Counted from the stretch's first letter, positions 1 to 9,793 are shown. The stretch: 64,000 bases of DNA from Paenibacillus sp. FSL K6-3182 (GCF_037976325.1 NZ_CP150265.1:7495926-7559925); one strand, 5' to 3'. Program-made: numbers and translations. The notes: a model not told the origin generated them from the letters alone.

Positions 1-288
1 GCGAATGATATCTTCCTTGCAATAGCGAACTGCTCGCAAAAAGGCCGGATTATGATTGACATTCAGGTTGACGCCATGCGCTACCAGCAGCTTTACAACA
101 TCCATTTGCTGCAATATAAGCGCCAGATCAAGCGGAATTAACGTGGTATGCTTGCTAAGTATGATGCCAGCTTCAATATCCCAGCCTGCTGTAATTGCAG
201 CTTGCAAAGCAGGAATATTTCCTTTGTAAATGTGCATCGCGATTTCCGGCAGATCCTCGAACTTCCCAATATCTTTTAGATTTATCAT
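1..288 (-). CDS. Ankyrin-repeat protein, C-terminus cut by window edge
   Basis: An open frame of 96 codons starts with ATG at 288 and runs off the left edge. A purine-rich TAGGAG precedes the start by about ten bases. The translation shows ankyrin-type helix pairs, for example LDLALILQQMDVVKLLVAHG followed by VNLNVN. Ankyrin proteins bind other proteins. Next to a SUKH-type gene, such a protein often acts as an immunity or antidote factor of polymorphic toxin systems, but no toxin is visible here. The family call is fairly sure; the role is inference. Confidence 0.75.
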   Translation of the reverse strand, partial: MINLKDIGKFEDLPEIAMHIYKGNIPALQAAITAGWDIEAGIILSKHTTLIPLDLALILQQMDVVKLLVAHGVNLNVNHNPAFLRAVRYCKEDIIR

Positions 289-312
289 TTACTAATCGCT
301 CCTACACCTAGT

Positions 313-1062
313 TCAACTGTTATTTTCTGAAATTGCTTCGCACCCTTTTGACAAGAGCCACTGCTTCATAACGGCAAACGCCTGTTGTACATCCTGTTCA
401 TAGAAAACAGCCACCTCTTGTTGGTAGGCATAATTCAATCGTACATAGCCACCTAGTTGCCGGTAGAACAGGAAGCATGCATATGGGGTCTCAATGGACA
501 AATCCGGTGGAAAATCTGCTTGGCACATTCCGGCCAGATCGGGCAACGAAAGTCGGTTCTGCCCTTGTGGCAAACGTAAAAAGAGATGGCTCCGAGTGCC
601 CGTCCACGGTTCATAATAGACAGCCTCCTCTTGACTAATTCCATACACCTGACGATATATTTCGTCCAGCACCAAGGCGTACATCCCTTCGTCTTCCTGC
701 TCCCGTTCCTGCAGTGAAATCGCCTTAACGTGCTCCGCATGCCGAGGCAGCCAGAGAAGTAAAGCCGTCTGGGGATGCACGGCCAGAAAATCACCGTCCA
801 CTGTTGTGCCTATAACGGTACACTCACCGATCTGTTGCTCAGTAATGGGGCTGTCTTCGTCATGCTCCCATAACCCGTACTCAGCAAAGGGCTTAAGCAC
901 CTCCGTATCCGGCAGTTGGACATTCAACCACCCTCTGTAAGTCCCTTCGCCGAATCGCCGCAAAAACCGGAGGTAGCCCGGTGGATAAACAGCGCTGTCT
1001 TCCTTTGCAAGTGCTTGGTTTTGACCATCTGACAGCGGTTTTGGCCGAGATACAATGTACAT
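313..1062 (-). CDS. SMI1/KNR4 (SUKH)-like protein
   Basis: 249 residues, ATG start preceded by a G-rich ribosome site (GGGGGGAG). The N-terminal 130 residues look like a SUKH fold: YPPGYLRFLRRFGEGTYRGW, then an acidic stretch and a strand such as TVDGDFLAVHP. SUKH proteins are commonly immunity proteins against contact-dependent or polymorphic nuclease toxins in bacteria. The C-terminal 100 residues look like a separate small domain that I do not recognise. It is tandem with the ankyrin gene downstream (24 bases) and an unknown gene upstream, which fits an immunity-gene island. Function inferred from family only. Confidence 0.65.
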   Translation of the reverse strand: MYIVSRPKPLSDGQNQALAKEDSAVYPPGYLRFLRRFGEGTYRGWLNVQLPDTEVLKPFAEYGLWEHDEDSPITEQQIGECTVIGTTVDGDFLAVHPQTALLLWLPRHAEHVKAISLQEREQEDEGMYALVLDEIYRQVYGISQEEAVYYEPWTGTRSHLFLRLPQGQNRLSLPDLAGMCQADFPPDLSIETPYACFLFYRQLGGYVRLNYAYQQEVAVFYEQDVQQAFAVMKQWLLSKGCEAISENNS

Positions 1063-1135
1063 AAATACTCCCCCCTATTTGGACTATTAAGTCTGCCGCT
1101 GTTGGCAGTCGGATTTACTTCATGGAAAATTCTTT

Positions 1136-1708
1136 TCAAAATTCATATGTCCCAAATTGTTTTCTGAGAGATTCTTCGTGCGGTATCCACTCCGAATCAC
1201 TCCATAAAGACATTTTCACGAGTTCTGACAGCTTATCTACAGCTTGTACTGGACTCGTAATGCTAATGAAGTCGTCAAAAACCTCATTACGGATATCCAA
1301 CGCTTTCCGCAGGTAGTCATCATTAATACGCTCTTCTTTGAGTTGTTCATATTCATCCCTCATCCACTGTTCACAAAAAATTTTTTCGGCCCTAATATCT
1401 CCATTCTCGAAAAACGACAAGTCAAATAATTCCTCATTCATATATCCGGCGGTCATCACCGGCTCTTCGATAAGCCGGGACAACGTTTTGCCAACCTCCT
1501 TCACCGTACCCCATACAAAATAATCGTGCAGCACGCTGATCCAGTTTTCGTTGCTTTTGCTTATGTACATGACGACTTTGATCTCTTGAGTCTCATTATT
1601 TGGCTCGCCTAATACTGTGGCATGCCCTTCACTTAGCTCTCTTAATGCATCGACAGTCTTTTCAAGGTTTTTCGACTTAATATGCAAATTCGCAAATGAT
1701 CTTCCCAC
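1136..1708 (-). CDS. Unknown protein, possible immunity protein
   Basis: 190 residues. The start is GTG at 1708, supported by a strong GAGGAGG eight bases upstream. No signal peptide or membrane segment. It is acidic and rich in aromatic residues in the middle (ENWISVLHDYFVWGTVKEVG), with a charged helical C-terminus. I do not recognise the family. Being tandem with SUKH and ankyrin genes on the same strand, it could be another immunity-type protein; this is inference from position. Confidence 0.6.
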   Translation of the reverse strand: MGRSFANLHIKSKNLEKTVDALRELSEGHATVLGEPNNETQEIKVVMYISKSNENWISVLHDYFVWGTVKEVGKTLSRLIEEPVMTAGYMNEELFDLSFFENGDIRAEKIFCEQWMRDEYEQLKEERINDDYLRKALDIRNEVFDDFISITSPVQAVDKLSELVKMSLWSDSEWIPHEESLRKQFGTYEF

Positions 1709-1963
1709 GAGATCGCCTCCTCTAATCGCTTTCTTACTCAGCCTGATTCTTGTTTATATCCAATAGATTGGTTCTATATATGTATCTTATTTCCATTATA
1801 GTGATCGCTTGTCCTGAGTCTACCTACTTTTCACCTGAATTTTGGAATAAAGTTTGCAATGCTAGAGATATAGCCTTGATCTCTCCAACTTTCCAAAACA
1901 AAGTTTTTCGCCGTCATATATGGCATGGTTCTCCGCTTTGTCTGTAAAGGCCAGCTTTTGAAC

Positions 1964-1993
1964 AAAGACCATCCCGATAAAAGGATGGTCTTT
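1964..1993 (-). terminator. Terminator after yceI
   Basis: An 11-bp perfect inverted repeat (AAAGACCATCC and its complement) with an 8-base loop lies just past the yceI stop. The minus-strand reading ends in TTTGTT. The 290-base gap from 1709 to 2000 holds nothing else I can support. Confidence 0.6.
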
Positions 1994-2000
1994 GGAATCT

Positions 2001-2534
2001 CTAATTTATTTTAATTGCCTCAATATTAAGTTCGATTATCACTTCATTTCCGACAATAATTCCACCCGTTTCAAGAGGCGAGTTGAATTTCAAACCAAAT
2101 TCATTACGATCAATACTCGCTGTTGAATGAAAGCCTACACGTTCACGGCCGCGAGGGTCTTTGTTTAGTCCTTCAAAAACGGAATGAAAAGTGACAGGTT
2201 TAGTTACTCCATGCAGAGTTAGATTGCCCGTAAGTTCATACTGCCGTTCGCCAGCAAATACGCAGTTGGTGCTTTGAAACACAATAGTTGGATACTTGTC
2301 AGCATGAAGAAAGTCGTCGCTTCTCAAATGCTCATCTCGTTGTGCTTGACGAGTTGTGATACTATTTGCTTCTATGGAAGCCTGAATACCCATGGTTGTT
2401 AACTCGTTGGGATCAAAACTTATAATCGCTTCGAAACGCTCAAATACTCCTTTAATTTTATTAATCATTAAATGCGTCACCGAAAACTCGACGGAGCTGT
2501 GGTCCGGATCTACTTCCCATTTGATATTACTCAT
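2001..2534 (-). CDS. YceI family polyprenyl-binding-like protein
   Basis: 177 residues and typical YceI length. It opens with WEVDPDHSSVEFSVTHL, the family hallmark, and contains FHSTASIDRNEFGLKFN near residue 135. YceI proteins form a lipocalin-like barrel that binds a long isoprenoid chain. Those of Gram-negatives are periplasmic, but this copy has no signal peptide and is probably cytoplasmic, as in many Firmicutes. It stands alone between its own terminator and the bidirectional terminator at 2621-2656. The physiological role is not evident from context. Confidence 0.9.
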   Translation of the reverse strand: MSNIKWEVDPDHSSVEFSVTHLMINKIKGVFERFEAIISFDPNELTTMGIQASIEANSITTRQAQRDEHLRSDDFLHADKYPTIVFQSTNCVFAGERQYELTGNLTLHGVTKPVTFHSVFEGLNKDPRGRERVGFHSTASIDRNEFGLKFNSPLETGGIIVGNEVIIELNIEAIKIN

Positions 2535-2620
2535 GAATAAATTCCACCTCTATAATAAGATTATGAGAAAGGTCACCCTATCTCCAAAACACTGCGCTAT
2601 TCGCATATACCTAATATACA

Positions 2621-2656
2621 AAAACGCTACTGACAACGTAATGTCAGTAGCGTTTT
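2621..2656 (-). terminator. Terminator after deoB (bidirectional form)
   Basis: A 15-bp perfect inverted repeat (2621-2635 and 2642-2656) with a 6-base loop. The minus strand continues TTTTTG and the plus strand has a T-rich tail. It lies 84 bases beyond the deoB stop and would end the nucleoside operon transcript. Confidence 0.8.
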
Positions 2657-2739
2657 AGCATTTTTTTGGTTCGCAGATGTCGATTATCTGTAGTGTGATA
2701 CTCCCTAATTTAAAATGGGCAGGCGGTTCCAGATCAAGT

Positions 2740-3927
2740 TTATTTAAGCTCCTGTAAGAGACTCTGTCCAAACTGCGGCATTTTCACATTAAAGTTATCT
2801 GCAACCGTTGCCCCAATATCCGAAAATGTCTTACTTACAGGTAGCTCACTTTGCTCAGTGAAACTCTTGTTGTAGATGAGTAAAGGTACATTTTCACGGG
2901 TATGATCTGTACCCGCATGAATGGGATCATTGCCATGATCTGCTGTAATCATGAGAAGATCATCTTCGCTCAGCTCAGCAAGAACTTCATTTAATCGATC
3001 ATCAAATTGTTCTAGCGCTTTCCCATAACCGATCGGGTCTCTACGATGTCCATAGAGTGCATCAAAGTCAACAAGATTCAAAAAACTAAGTCCTGTAAAA
3101 TCAATATGAATGGTCTCCATGAGTTTATCCATGCCATCCATGTTTGATACTGTGCGCAAAGACTTGGTGACACCTTCACCATCATATATATCTGAGATTT
3201 TGCCAATCGCTAATACATCGAACCCAGCATCCTTGAGCTCATTCATCACGGTTCTTCCATAAGGCTTCAAGGCATAATCATGACGGTTCGATGTTCTCTT
3301 GAATTTTCCAGACTCTCCGAGGAATGGCCTGGCGATCACTCTGCCTAACATGTATTCCTCACGTAGCGTAATCTCTCTGGCTATCTCACAGATTTGATAA
3401 AGCTCTTCCACAGGGACAACCTCTTCATGAGCCGCAATCTGAATCACTGAATCTGCTGAAGTATAGACAATGAGTGCACCAGTGTTCATATGCTCTTGCC
3501 CAAGTTCATCCAGAATAGCTGTACCACTAGCTGGTTTATTGCCAATAACCTTTCGTCCCGTTTTTTGCTCTAATTCGTTAATTAATTCATTTGGAAATCC
3601 TTCAGGGAACACTTTAAAAGGAACATCGATTTTTATGCCCATAATCTCCCAGTGACCAGTCATTGTATCCTTCCCGTTCGAAGCCTCCTGCATTTTGGTG
3701 AAATAAGCTAAAGGCTGCTCTACTTTGGGTACTCCGGGTATTTGTTCAATATGGCTTAACCCTAACTTAGATAAAACAGGAACATGCAGCCCATTCATTC
3801 TTTCTGCAATATGCCGTAATGTATGTGATCCTGTATCCCCAAACTTTTCAGCATCCGGAGCTTCACCGATGCCTACAGAATCCATAACGATGACGAAAAT
3901 CCGCTTAAACCGAGGTGTTTGTTTCAT
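2740..3927 (-). CDS. deoB: Phosphopentomutase
   Basis: Interconverts (deoxy)ribose-1-phosphate and (deoxy)ribose-5-phosphate, feeding nucleoside sugars into central metabolism. 395 residues, normal for the family. Alkaline-phosphatase-superfamily metal motifs are present: [20 protein letters not shown] near residue 15, TGHWE near 90, and [19 protein letters not shown] near 330. Last gene of the leftward operon regulator-deoD-permease-nupC-deoB, separated from nupC by 32 bases. Together with the upstream phosphorylase it completes nucleoside phosphorolysis. Confidence 0.96.
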   Translation of the reverse strand: MKQTPRFKRIFVIVMDSVGIGEAPDAEKFGDTGSHTLRHIAERMNGLHVPVLSKLGLSHIEQIPGVPKVEQPLAYFTKMQEASNGKDTMTGHWEIMGIKIDVPFKVFPEGFPNELINELEQKTGRKVIGNKPASGTAILDELGQEHMNTGALIVYTSADSVIQIAAHEEVVPVEELYQICEIAREITLREEYMLGRVIARPFLGESGKFKRTSNRHDYALKPYGRTVMNELKDAGFDVLAIGKISDIYDGEGVTKSLRTVSNMDGMDKLMETIHIDFTGLSFLNLVDFDALYGHRRDPIGYGKALEQFDDRLNEVLAELSEDDLLMITADHGNDPIHAGTDHTRENVPLLIYNKSFTEQSELPVSKTFSDIGATVADNFNVKMPQFGQSLLQELK

Positions 3928-3959
3928 GTTAATGCTCCTTCTATTTTAGCTGTACTCAA

Positions 3960-5141
3960 CTAAAATATGATTCCGATAACGATGGCTGATAAAACGCTTA
4001 CAAGTGTCGCGCCATATAACAACTTTAATCCAAATCGAGCAACCACATTCCCTTGTTTTTCATTCAAGCCTTTTACGGCACCCACGATTGTACCAATGGA
4101 CCCAAAGTTAGCAAATGAGATTAGAAATACAGAGACGATGGCTGTCGTACGATCACTAAAGCCGTCTTGAATTTTTACAAAATCAAGCATAGCCACAAAT
4201 TCATTCGCCACTAATTTGGTCGCCATGATACTGCCTGCACTAACAGCCTCAGACCATGGCACACCCATAACAAAGGCAACCGGTGCAAAGACATAACCTA
4301 ATGCTTCTTGGAACGAGATACCGAATATGCCAGCGAAAACGCCGTTAATTAAAGCAATTAACCCAACGAAACCAACCAACATAACCCCAACCACGACGGC
4401 TACCTTAAAGCCATCCATAATATACTCGCCCAGCATTTCGAAAAACGTTTGTTTTTCTTGTTCCTGAACTTCAACAATATCCTCTTCAGGTTTAACCTCA
4501 TATGGGTTGATGATGGATGCAATAATAAAGCCGCCAAATAGGTTTAGTATTAATGCAGCTACAACATATCTAGGCTCCAGCATCGTCATATAGGAACCAA
4601 CGATTGACATGGATACCGTCGACATTGCTGATGCACATAATGTGTACAGACGCTGCTTAGACAATAATCCGAGTTGATTTTTCACCGAAATAAACACTTC
4701 ATTTTGTCCGACAATGGCAGCCGCAACCGCATTATAGGATTCCAATTTCCCCATACCATTTATTTTACTTAGGACCAGACCAATATACTTTATAATAAAT
4801 GGCAGTATTTTATAATGTTGCAGAATCCCGATAATTGCTGACATAAATACGATAGGCATCAATACAAAGAGGAAAAATGTGTGTGCTCCTTCGTTTGCCA
4901 TTCCACCAAAAATAAAGTTAATCCCTTCATTTGCATATCCCAGTAATTTATCAAAACTATTGGCAAAGCCCTTAATTAATAATTCCCCTATACTCGTTTT
5001 TAGTAGAAGTATTCCTAAAACAATCTGAACCACAATCATGACAATAATTGGTCGATATTTAATCTTTTTCTTATCATTACTTGCAAGCCATGCCAGTATT
5101 AGAACAAGAATTAGACCAGCAACAGAGATGAGATAATGCAT
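3960..5141 (-). CDS. nupC: NupC-type concentrative nucleoside transporter
   Basis: 393-residue membrane protein of the CNT family, which imports nucleosides by H+ or Na+ symport. It has multiple hydrophobic segments. Family signatures include [20 protein letters not shown] near 130, QNEVFISVK, and the C-terminal [20 protein letters not shown] near 350. The start is ATG at 5141 with GGAGGGG just upstream. It sits between the NCS2 permease and deoB, so it supplies substrate to the phosphorolytic enzymes of the same operon. Confidence 0.94.
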   Translation of the reverse strand: MHYLISVAGLILVLILAWLASNDKKKIKYRPIIVMIVVQIVLGILLLKTSIGELLIKGFANSFDKLLGYANEGINFIFGGMANEGAHTFFLFVLMPIVFMSAIIGILQHYKILPFIIKYIGLVLSKINGMGKLESYNAVAAAIVGQNEVFISVKNQLGLLSKQRLYTLCASAMSTVSMSIVGSYMTMLEPRYVVAALILNLFGGFIIASIINPYEVKPEEDIVEVQEQEKQTFFEMLGEYIMDGFKVAVVVGVMLVGFVGLIALINGVFAGIFGISFQEALGYVFAPVAFVMGVPWSEAVSAGSIMATKLVANEFVAMLDFVKIQDGFSDRTTAIVSVFLISFANFGSIGTIVGAVKGLNEKQGNVVARFGLKLLYGATLVSVLSAIVIGIIF

Positions 5142-5163
5142 CTTTACCCCTCCAAATTTTTGT

Positions 5164-6459
5164 TTATTGTCTTACCTTACTCCGCTGTTTTTCCCTCCAC
5201 ATGCATCCCTGTTCCAAAATAATCGCCAACAGGCTTCCGCATATTAACCCGTTATTTAAAATGGCGATCACGATCGGAGATAAATGGATTGTGGCTGATG
5301 AAGGGATAAACATTAAACCCACACCCACTAGCAGGGAAACTCCACTAACAATAAAAGGTCGCTCTTCATGAATGACCTTTCGCAATTCCCTCAACGATAT
5401 TCCAACCATCTTCACAAAAATAACGAATGTAACAGCATAACCAATCGGAGCTGGAATGCCGGATATGACATTCATAATTGGCGGAAACAAGGATAAAATT
5501 ATCACTAAGCTGCACCCTATTAAAAACGATCTGCGCTCTTTCACACCTGTCTGCTGAACATATCCCGCCGCTCCCGAAATAGGCACCGAGCCAATCGCCC
5601 CTAAAGAGCCGCCAATAAAATGTGTAATTCCGGATATAATTCCAGCACGCCAATAACGGCGATGATCCGTGGATTGCTTTTGCTCTATCACGGTTTCCAT
5701 CAACCGGATGGATGCAATCGCATTGGTTATTAACAGCAGTGTTAATAACAACGCTGTAGTAATGGTCCCACCGTCAAATCGCGGCCGTCCAAATGGAAAC
5801 ATTTCGGGTAGATTAACTAGGTTTTCTGCTTGTGAAAAAACCGGTGTGTTACCAAAAACTATAAATAATAGCCAACCTAACAATATACTAATGATCACCG
5901 AAAATTGTCGAAGTAACGCGATGCGACAGCTCCCTAACCAAAAGGTAATGCAAACCACAATCACACTAAGCAAAAACACTTTAACATCTAACGTCGTATG
6001 GCTAGATGTAATTCCCATCATCCCTTTCATAAAAGAACCGCTTAATTGAAAGATCAATAACAGTAAATATATAAAAGTGATGGTTGGTGTAAATAATCGG
6101 GCTATTTTATCCATTAGCTTAAAGGCTGAAATGAGGATAAATAAGACACCGCTAATGATCATTCCTCCACTTAAAGCTTGCAGAGCATCAATGTTAGAAG
6201 AATATAATACCCCCACTAAACTCGCGTAAATGGTAAAAATGCTCCACCATAACCCTGCCGGACCTTCATGAATAGGAAGTTTATGACCAATCAGGCCTTG
6301 TAAAAAGCCCGCTATCCCCAAAGTAATAATGGTACTCTGGATGAGTCCAGCAGTCTCAATGGGTGTTAAGTTATATAAATCTGCGATAGCAATTGGTGCA
6401 GCAATTGCGCCTGCGATCATAAAAATCATCCACTGCAATCCGGACAGAATTACTCTCAT
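5164..6459 (-). CDS. NCS2 family purine/pyrimidine (uracil-xanthine type) permease
   Basis: 431 residues with about twelve hydrophobic segments. Motifs agree with nucleobase-cation symporter 2 proteins: [19 protein letters not shown] near 65 and the [20 protein letters not shown] region near 300. Its exact base cannot be told from sequence. It lies between deoD (33 bases) and nupC (22 bases), so the operon encodes both a base carrier and a nucleoside carrier. It might export or re-import the free base released by phosphorolysis; that is inference. Confidence 0.85.
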   Translation of the reverse strand: MRVILSGLQWMIFMIAGAIAAPIAIADLYNLTPIETAGLIQSTIITLGIAGFLQGLIGHKLPIHEGPAGLWWSIFTIYASLVGVLYSSNIDALQALSGGMIISGVLFILISAFKLMDKIARLFTPTITFIYLLLLIFQLSGSFMKGMMGITSSHTTLDVKVFLLSVIVVCITFWLGSCRIALLRQFSVIISILLGWLLFIVFGNTPVFSQAENLVNLPEMFPFGRPRFDGGTITTALLLTLLLITNAIASIRLMETVIEQKQSTDHRRYWRAGIISGITHFIGGSLGAIGSVPISGAAGYVQQTGVKERRSFLIGCSLVIILSLFPPIMNVISGIPAPIGYAVTFVIFVKMVGISLRELRKVIHEERPFIVSGVSLLVGVGLMFIPSSATIHLSPIVIAILNNGLICGSLLAIILEQGCMWREKQRSKVRQ

Positions 6460-6492
6460 TTCTTTCTCACTCTCTTTTCCTAACCCTTAAAC

Positions 6493-7209
6493 CTATAAAC
6501 TAGTGTCATCAATGATTGTATTAAGAGCTATTTCTACCATTTCATAAAAGGACTGTTCACTTTCTTGATGAGTTAAGTGCTCCTGCGTTAATAATTGACT
6601 GCCCACGGTCAAAATGGACAGTGCTTTTACCCCATATTTAGAAGCCAAAGTATAGAGCGATGTGCTTTCCATTTCTACTGCTAATACGCCAAAGTCCATA
6701 AATTTGTGAAGTCGATCCAACGTTTCACGATAAAATTCATCCGAATTATAAATGTTGCCAACAAAGACTTTCGCTTGCTTACCTTGTGTGTGTTGATATG
6801 CTTTCATTAACAATGAGAAATCTGCCGTAGGCGCATAGTTGCAGCCATGGAAAATTTTCTCCGTCAGATTGCTGTCTGAAGACACGGCTTGGGCCAATAC
6901 AATATCACGGATATTTACATCTTCTTGCATCGCGCCACATGTGCCAATGCGAATCAATTTCTTCACTTCGTAATCGATGATCAGTTCCGTTGCATATATG
7001 CTCATCGATGGGTTACCCATCCCTGTCCCCTGAACCGACACCGGCACACCTTTGTATAACCCAGTGTATCCATACATACCTCTTACTTCGTTATAGCAAT
7101 AGGCTTCCTCTAAAAAATTCTCTGCTACAAATTTTGCACGCAAAGGATCTCCTGGAAGCAAAACACGTTCTGCTATTTCTCCTTTTTTTGCACCTAAATG
7201 CCTGCTCAT
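6493..7209 (-). CDS. deoD: DeoD-type (hexameric) purine nucleoside phosphorylase with altered active site
   Basis: 238 residues. The start is ATG at 7209 (MSRHLGAKKGEIAERV), chosen because a TTGGAGG lies just upstream and the family begins there; the frame stays open 54 codons further but without support. Family motifs: LLPGDPLRAKF, VQGTGMGNPSMSIY, RIGTCGA, and VEMESTSLYTLA. The active-site loop that reads TVSDH in E. coli and B. subtilis DeoD reads TVGSQ here. The later conserved Arg (E. coli Arg217, ERQTTF) is Ser (ESEQSF). Both catalytic residues are therefore lost, so substrate range or activity may differ from a normal DeoD. Confidence 0.88.
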   Translation of the reverse strand: MSRHLGAKKGEIAERVLLPGDPLRAKFVAENFLEEAYCYNEVRGMYGYTGLYKGVPVSVQGTGMGNPSMSIYATELIIDYEVKKLIRIGTCGAMQEDVNIRDIVLAQAVSSDSNLTEKIFHGCNYAPTADFSLLMKAYQHTQGKQAKVFVGNIYNSDEFYRETLDRLHKFMDFGVLAVEMESTSLYTLASKYGVKALSILTVGSQLLTQEHLTHQESEQSFYEMVEIALNTIIDDTSL

Positions 7210-7421
7210 ATGGTTTCCTCCAATAATCTGAATACTGCACTCAGATTTTCCGAAATCGCTTCCATTTACCGACGGGAAAATAGATGCTTTAGTATTCTCC
7301 AAACGAATTTCCTTAAGGAAGGTCAGTATTAATCGTTTAGAACCTGCTTTGAGCATAAGGTTTTTTATCATCGCAAACTAGACCAAAATCTTACGTAGGG
7401 TACGGAAAATAATTGGTCAAA
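7210..7421 (-). promoter_or_regulatory. deoD operon 5' region with palindromes
   Basis: The 212 bases between the regulator stop and deoD hold a perfect 12-bp palindrome TTCCTTAAGGAA at 7309-7320. There is also a spaced inverted repeat GACCAA (7381-7386) / TTGGTC (7413-7418). Either could be an operator for the upstream regulator. I see no convincing sigma-A promoter here, so the operon could be read from the regulator promoter or from a weak activated one. Confidence 0.35.
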
Positions 7422-8858
7422 TTATAAAAGTAATTCTTTACGAATATTGTCCAGATCTCTTTTTGATGGAATCGTAGAGATAGTAACAACAGGTACTGTC
7501 TTTAATGAAACAGGGAAATTACTAATGACAAAATCAATTTGATGCTGCTGCACCATTTCGTCGGTTAGTCCTTTCATAATGGAAGTATTAACGATCAACT
7601 GATCCCCAATTTCCTTTTTAATCAAATCCGCTATGTAATGACGAATTGAGAATTCTTCACCGATCACTAAGAAGGCCTTTTTTCTTTTATAACGTAAGCT
7701 TGAACGAACAATTAAGGTTAGTTTTGTTAAATGGAAATCATTATACAAGACAGAAGGATAAGCTTCATTCCACGTTTTCATGCAGTCTTGCAATTGTTGA
7801 TATATCTGCTGGCACTCTTTTTGAACATATGTCGATAAATTGCTTTTTGAAATCATCATCCATTCAGGAATGGCATTATCCATCAGAAGCTTATCAATGA
7901 AGTCATATACCTCCAATGTAAATCGTTCTTCCATATCCATATTCGGATATACCTTTGCCAGTAATGTAAAAAGCAGATTACCCATTTGATACTCTTCTTT
8001 ATCCTTGTATAATTCGAATTCTTTTATCGGTGTCATTTCTGATCCTTCGTAATAATGGTATTGGCTGAGTCTCACTCGTGATTGCATAAAGGATATTTCA
8101 CTTTCAGGAAATTCTATAGAAAGCTGTTCTTCTAGACTCTTCGCAAGAGCTTTCACCGGCAAATAAAACATCCCTTTTTCCCAGGGATATCTGACCTCGT
8201 CGACTTTTACACATTTCCCTCTCGTCACTCTATCTACTACAATCGCCAGCAAAAAGGATAATTTCCTTTTTGAATTGATAAAATAAACTATATTTTTCTC
8301 ATTCTCTATATTTGTGATTAACTCATTAATATAAGCAAAGTCAATATTCTCAAAGGGCCATCCAGTAAAGTCATAGGCATCACAATATAACTTCCAATAA
8401 AAATATCGTATATTCATTTCATTCCCTTTGATCTTAGGGCTGGAATAAGTAATGTGCAGCTTATACGGTTTCAGATCATTATTATTTAAATTTACAATCA
8501 ACTTCTTCAAAGACGAGGTGCTCATAAACATTTCACCAGCAAGCTCCTCCACTGAGAATCGTCCGTCAGTGGTAAACAATAGATTCATCAGCCGATAAAA
8601 GGTGGTTTGCCTGAGCATAAAAGAAACCACCTCACTAATTGTCTTTCCTCGTCCATCACGTCGAAGAAATACTCCCTTTCCTCTAGTCACCTCAATGGTG
8701 ATATCGGGTGGCAGCTGCTTGCTTATCTCTTCAACCATCTTACGTATGGTTTTATCTGAGATTCCTAAACTCTTCTCAACTTCGGCTAAGGTAAACCACC
8801 TTTGTTCCGTATCAAGCAGTGTTAATAGTTGGCTAGCTAATTTATATTCCTTATCCAT
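7422..8858 (-). CDS. Mga/BglG-type helix-turn-helix transcriptional regulator
   Basis: 478 residues. Two N-terminal winged helix-turn-helix units are visible: FTLAEVEKSLGISDKTIRKM near 17-40 and FSVEELAGEMFMSTSSLKKL near 100. These are followed by a long PRD/Mga-like helical region and a C-terminal EIIB-like stretch (FLVIGEEFSIRHYIADLIKK near 395). This layout matches Mga-type activators and BglG/MtlR-like regulators. It lies directly upstream of the nucleoside operon on the same strand and is the likely controller of that operon. The inducer is unknown. Confidence 0.8.
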   Translation of the reverse strand: MDKEYKLASQLLTLLDTEQRWFTLAEVEKSLGISDKTIRKMVEEISKQLPPDITIEVTRGKGVFLRRDGRGKTISEVVSFMLRQTTFYRLMNLLFTTDGRFSVEELAGEMFMSTSSLKKLIVNLNNNDLKPYKLHITYSSPKIKGNEMNIRYFYWKLYCDAYDFTGWPFENIDFAYINELITNIENEKNIVYFINSKRKLSFLLAIVVDRVTRGKCVKVDEVRYPWEKGMFYLPVKALAKSLEEQLSIEFPESEISFMQSRVRLSQYHYYEGSEMTPIKEFELYKDKEEYQMGNLLFTLLAKVYPNMDMEERFTLEVYDFIDKLLMDNAIPEWMMISKSNLSTYVQKECQQIYQQLQDCMKTWNEAYPSVLYNDFHLTKLTLIVRSSLRYKRKKAFLVIGEEFSIRHYIADLIKKEIGDQLIVNTSIMKGLTDEMVQQHQIDFVISNFPVSLKTVPVVTISTIPSKRDLDNIRKELLL

Positions 8859-9477
8859 TTTCCCACCCTATTTCAATTTAATTTGAATGTTATAGGATAA
8901 ACAAGGACAATTCCTCTTGCCCTTTTTGTCGTTCTTTTTCTGTAATTCCAACAAGCCCCTCTAACGAAAAATCGATTCTCCCATAAGGAAGAATCGGCTT
9001 TTTGATCTGTTTGAACATTATCTATGTTAAGTCTCACCCTAACATAATTGTGTTATTCAGTATCGAATAAGAATTTTGTTCAAAAAAATTCACCATATTT
9101 ATGATATGGTTCAGCTTAACGGGTCTAACGGCGAAAAATGTTAAATCAGCTACCACGGCATGTCCTTTGTTGATGTTCTTATGGGTTTTTAATTTCATGA
9201 TCTGCACGACAGGCTGACAATTCGGTGCCGACACACTCGAAAAGTCAGCCTTTTTATTGATCTACCGTGTTGAATTAACTGGCACGTTATCATAACCCCC
9301 AAATCGCATCTCGTCAAGAGATAATGTGAGAATGAGCGACATAGCGGGGATCCCCCCTTATGCTTTCTAAATAGGAATGAATTTCCGAGTATGCAGGGCG
9401 ATATCGCTTTTTCCAATTCATCTGCTGTCACGTAAAATATTCTTCAGATCGATGTGGAATAAGGAAAGGAGATCTGC
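8859..9477. other. 619-base intergenic stretch with two plus-strand terminator-like hairpins
   Basis: No convincing gene. Two plus-strand hairpins with T tails occur: CGATTCT (8973-8979) / AGAATCG (8990-8996) then GCTTTTT, and AGGCTGAC (9211-9218) / GTCAGCCT (9244-9251) then TTTT, with an inner TCGGTGCCGA. No plus-strand gene lies upstream to be terminated, so these may be remnants of lost genes or the ends of small RNAs. Confidence 0.45.
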
Positions 9478-9717
9478 ATGAACAGCGTGGACAAAATCAG
9501 ATTTTTGCTCTTTTACGGCGAAGCGCCCGAGGCAACTTGTTACGGGTATATGGAGCTGAATCGGGATGGTAATATAATCGCGCTTTACAATAGTTGTGGC
9601 GAGGAAATCGACATGTTTGGCGGACATGAATTTGTCAGGGTACGGGCGCTTGGCAAATTCGATGATGAAGACCGCGATAATTTTTACTCCTTATTAGAAA
9701 GTGATGGTGTAGGATAA
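9478..9717 (+). CDS. Small protein of unknown function
   Basis: 79 residues, acidic, no membrane segment. The start ATG at 9478 has a strong AAGGAAAGGAGA upstream. The sequence has regular beta-like alternation (CYGYMELNRDGNIIALYNS) and an acidic C-terminus. I do not recognise it. It precedes the drug-exporter gene by 76 bases on the same strand and may share its transcript. Context is accessory: unexplained DNA upstream and an IS stump downstream. Confidence 0.6.
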   Translation: MNSVDKIRFLLFYGEAPEATCYGYMELNRDGNIIALYNSCGEEIDMFGGHEFVRVRALGKFDDEDRDNFYSLLESDGVG

Positions 9718-9793
9718 CCTGCACGACAGTCAGATGAAGATCTGGTGTCAAGTCACTACGTGGAACGCAATGAATATTCTCTGGAGGTAGAAG

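Noticed and set aside
9131..9170. Peptide MLNQLPRH resembling the NQLPRH motif of the nearby MFS exporter, suggesting an exporter pseudogene
   Set aside because: Only eight residues match, stops lie on both sides and no other exporter piece is found in the gap.
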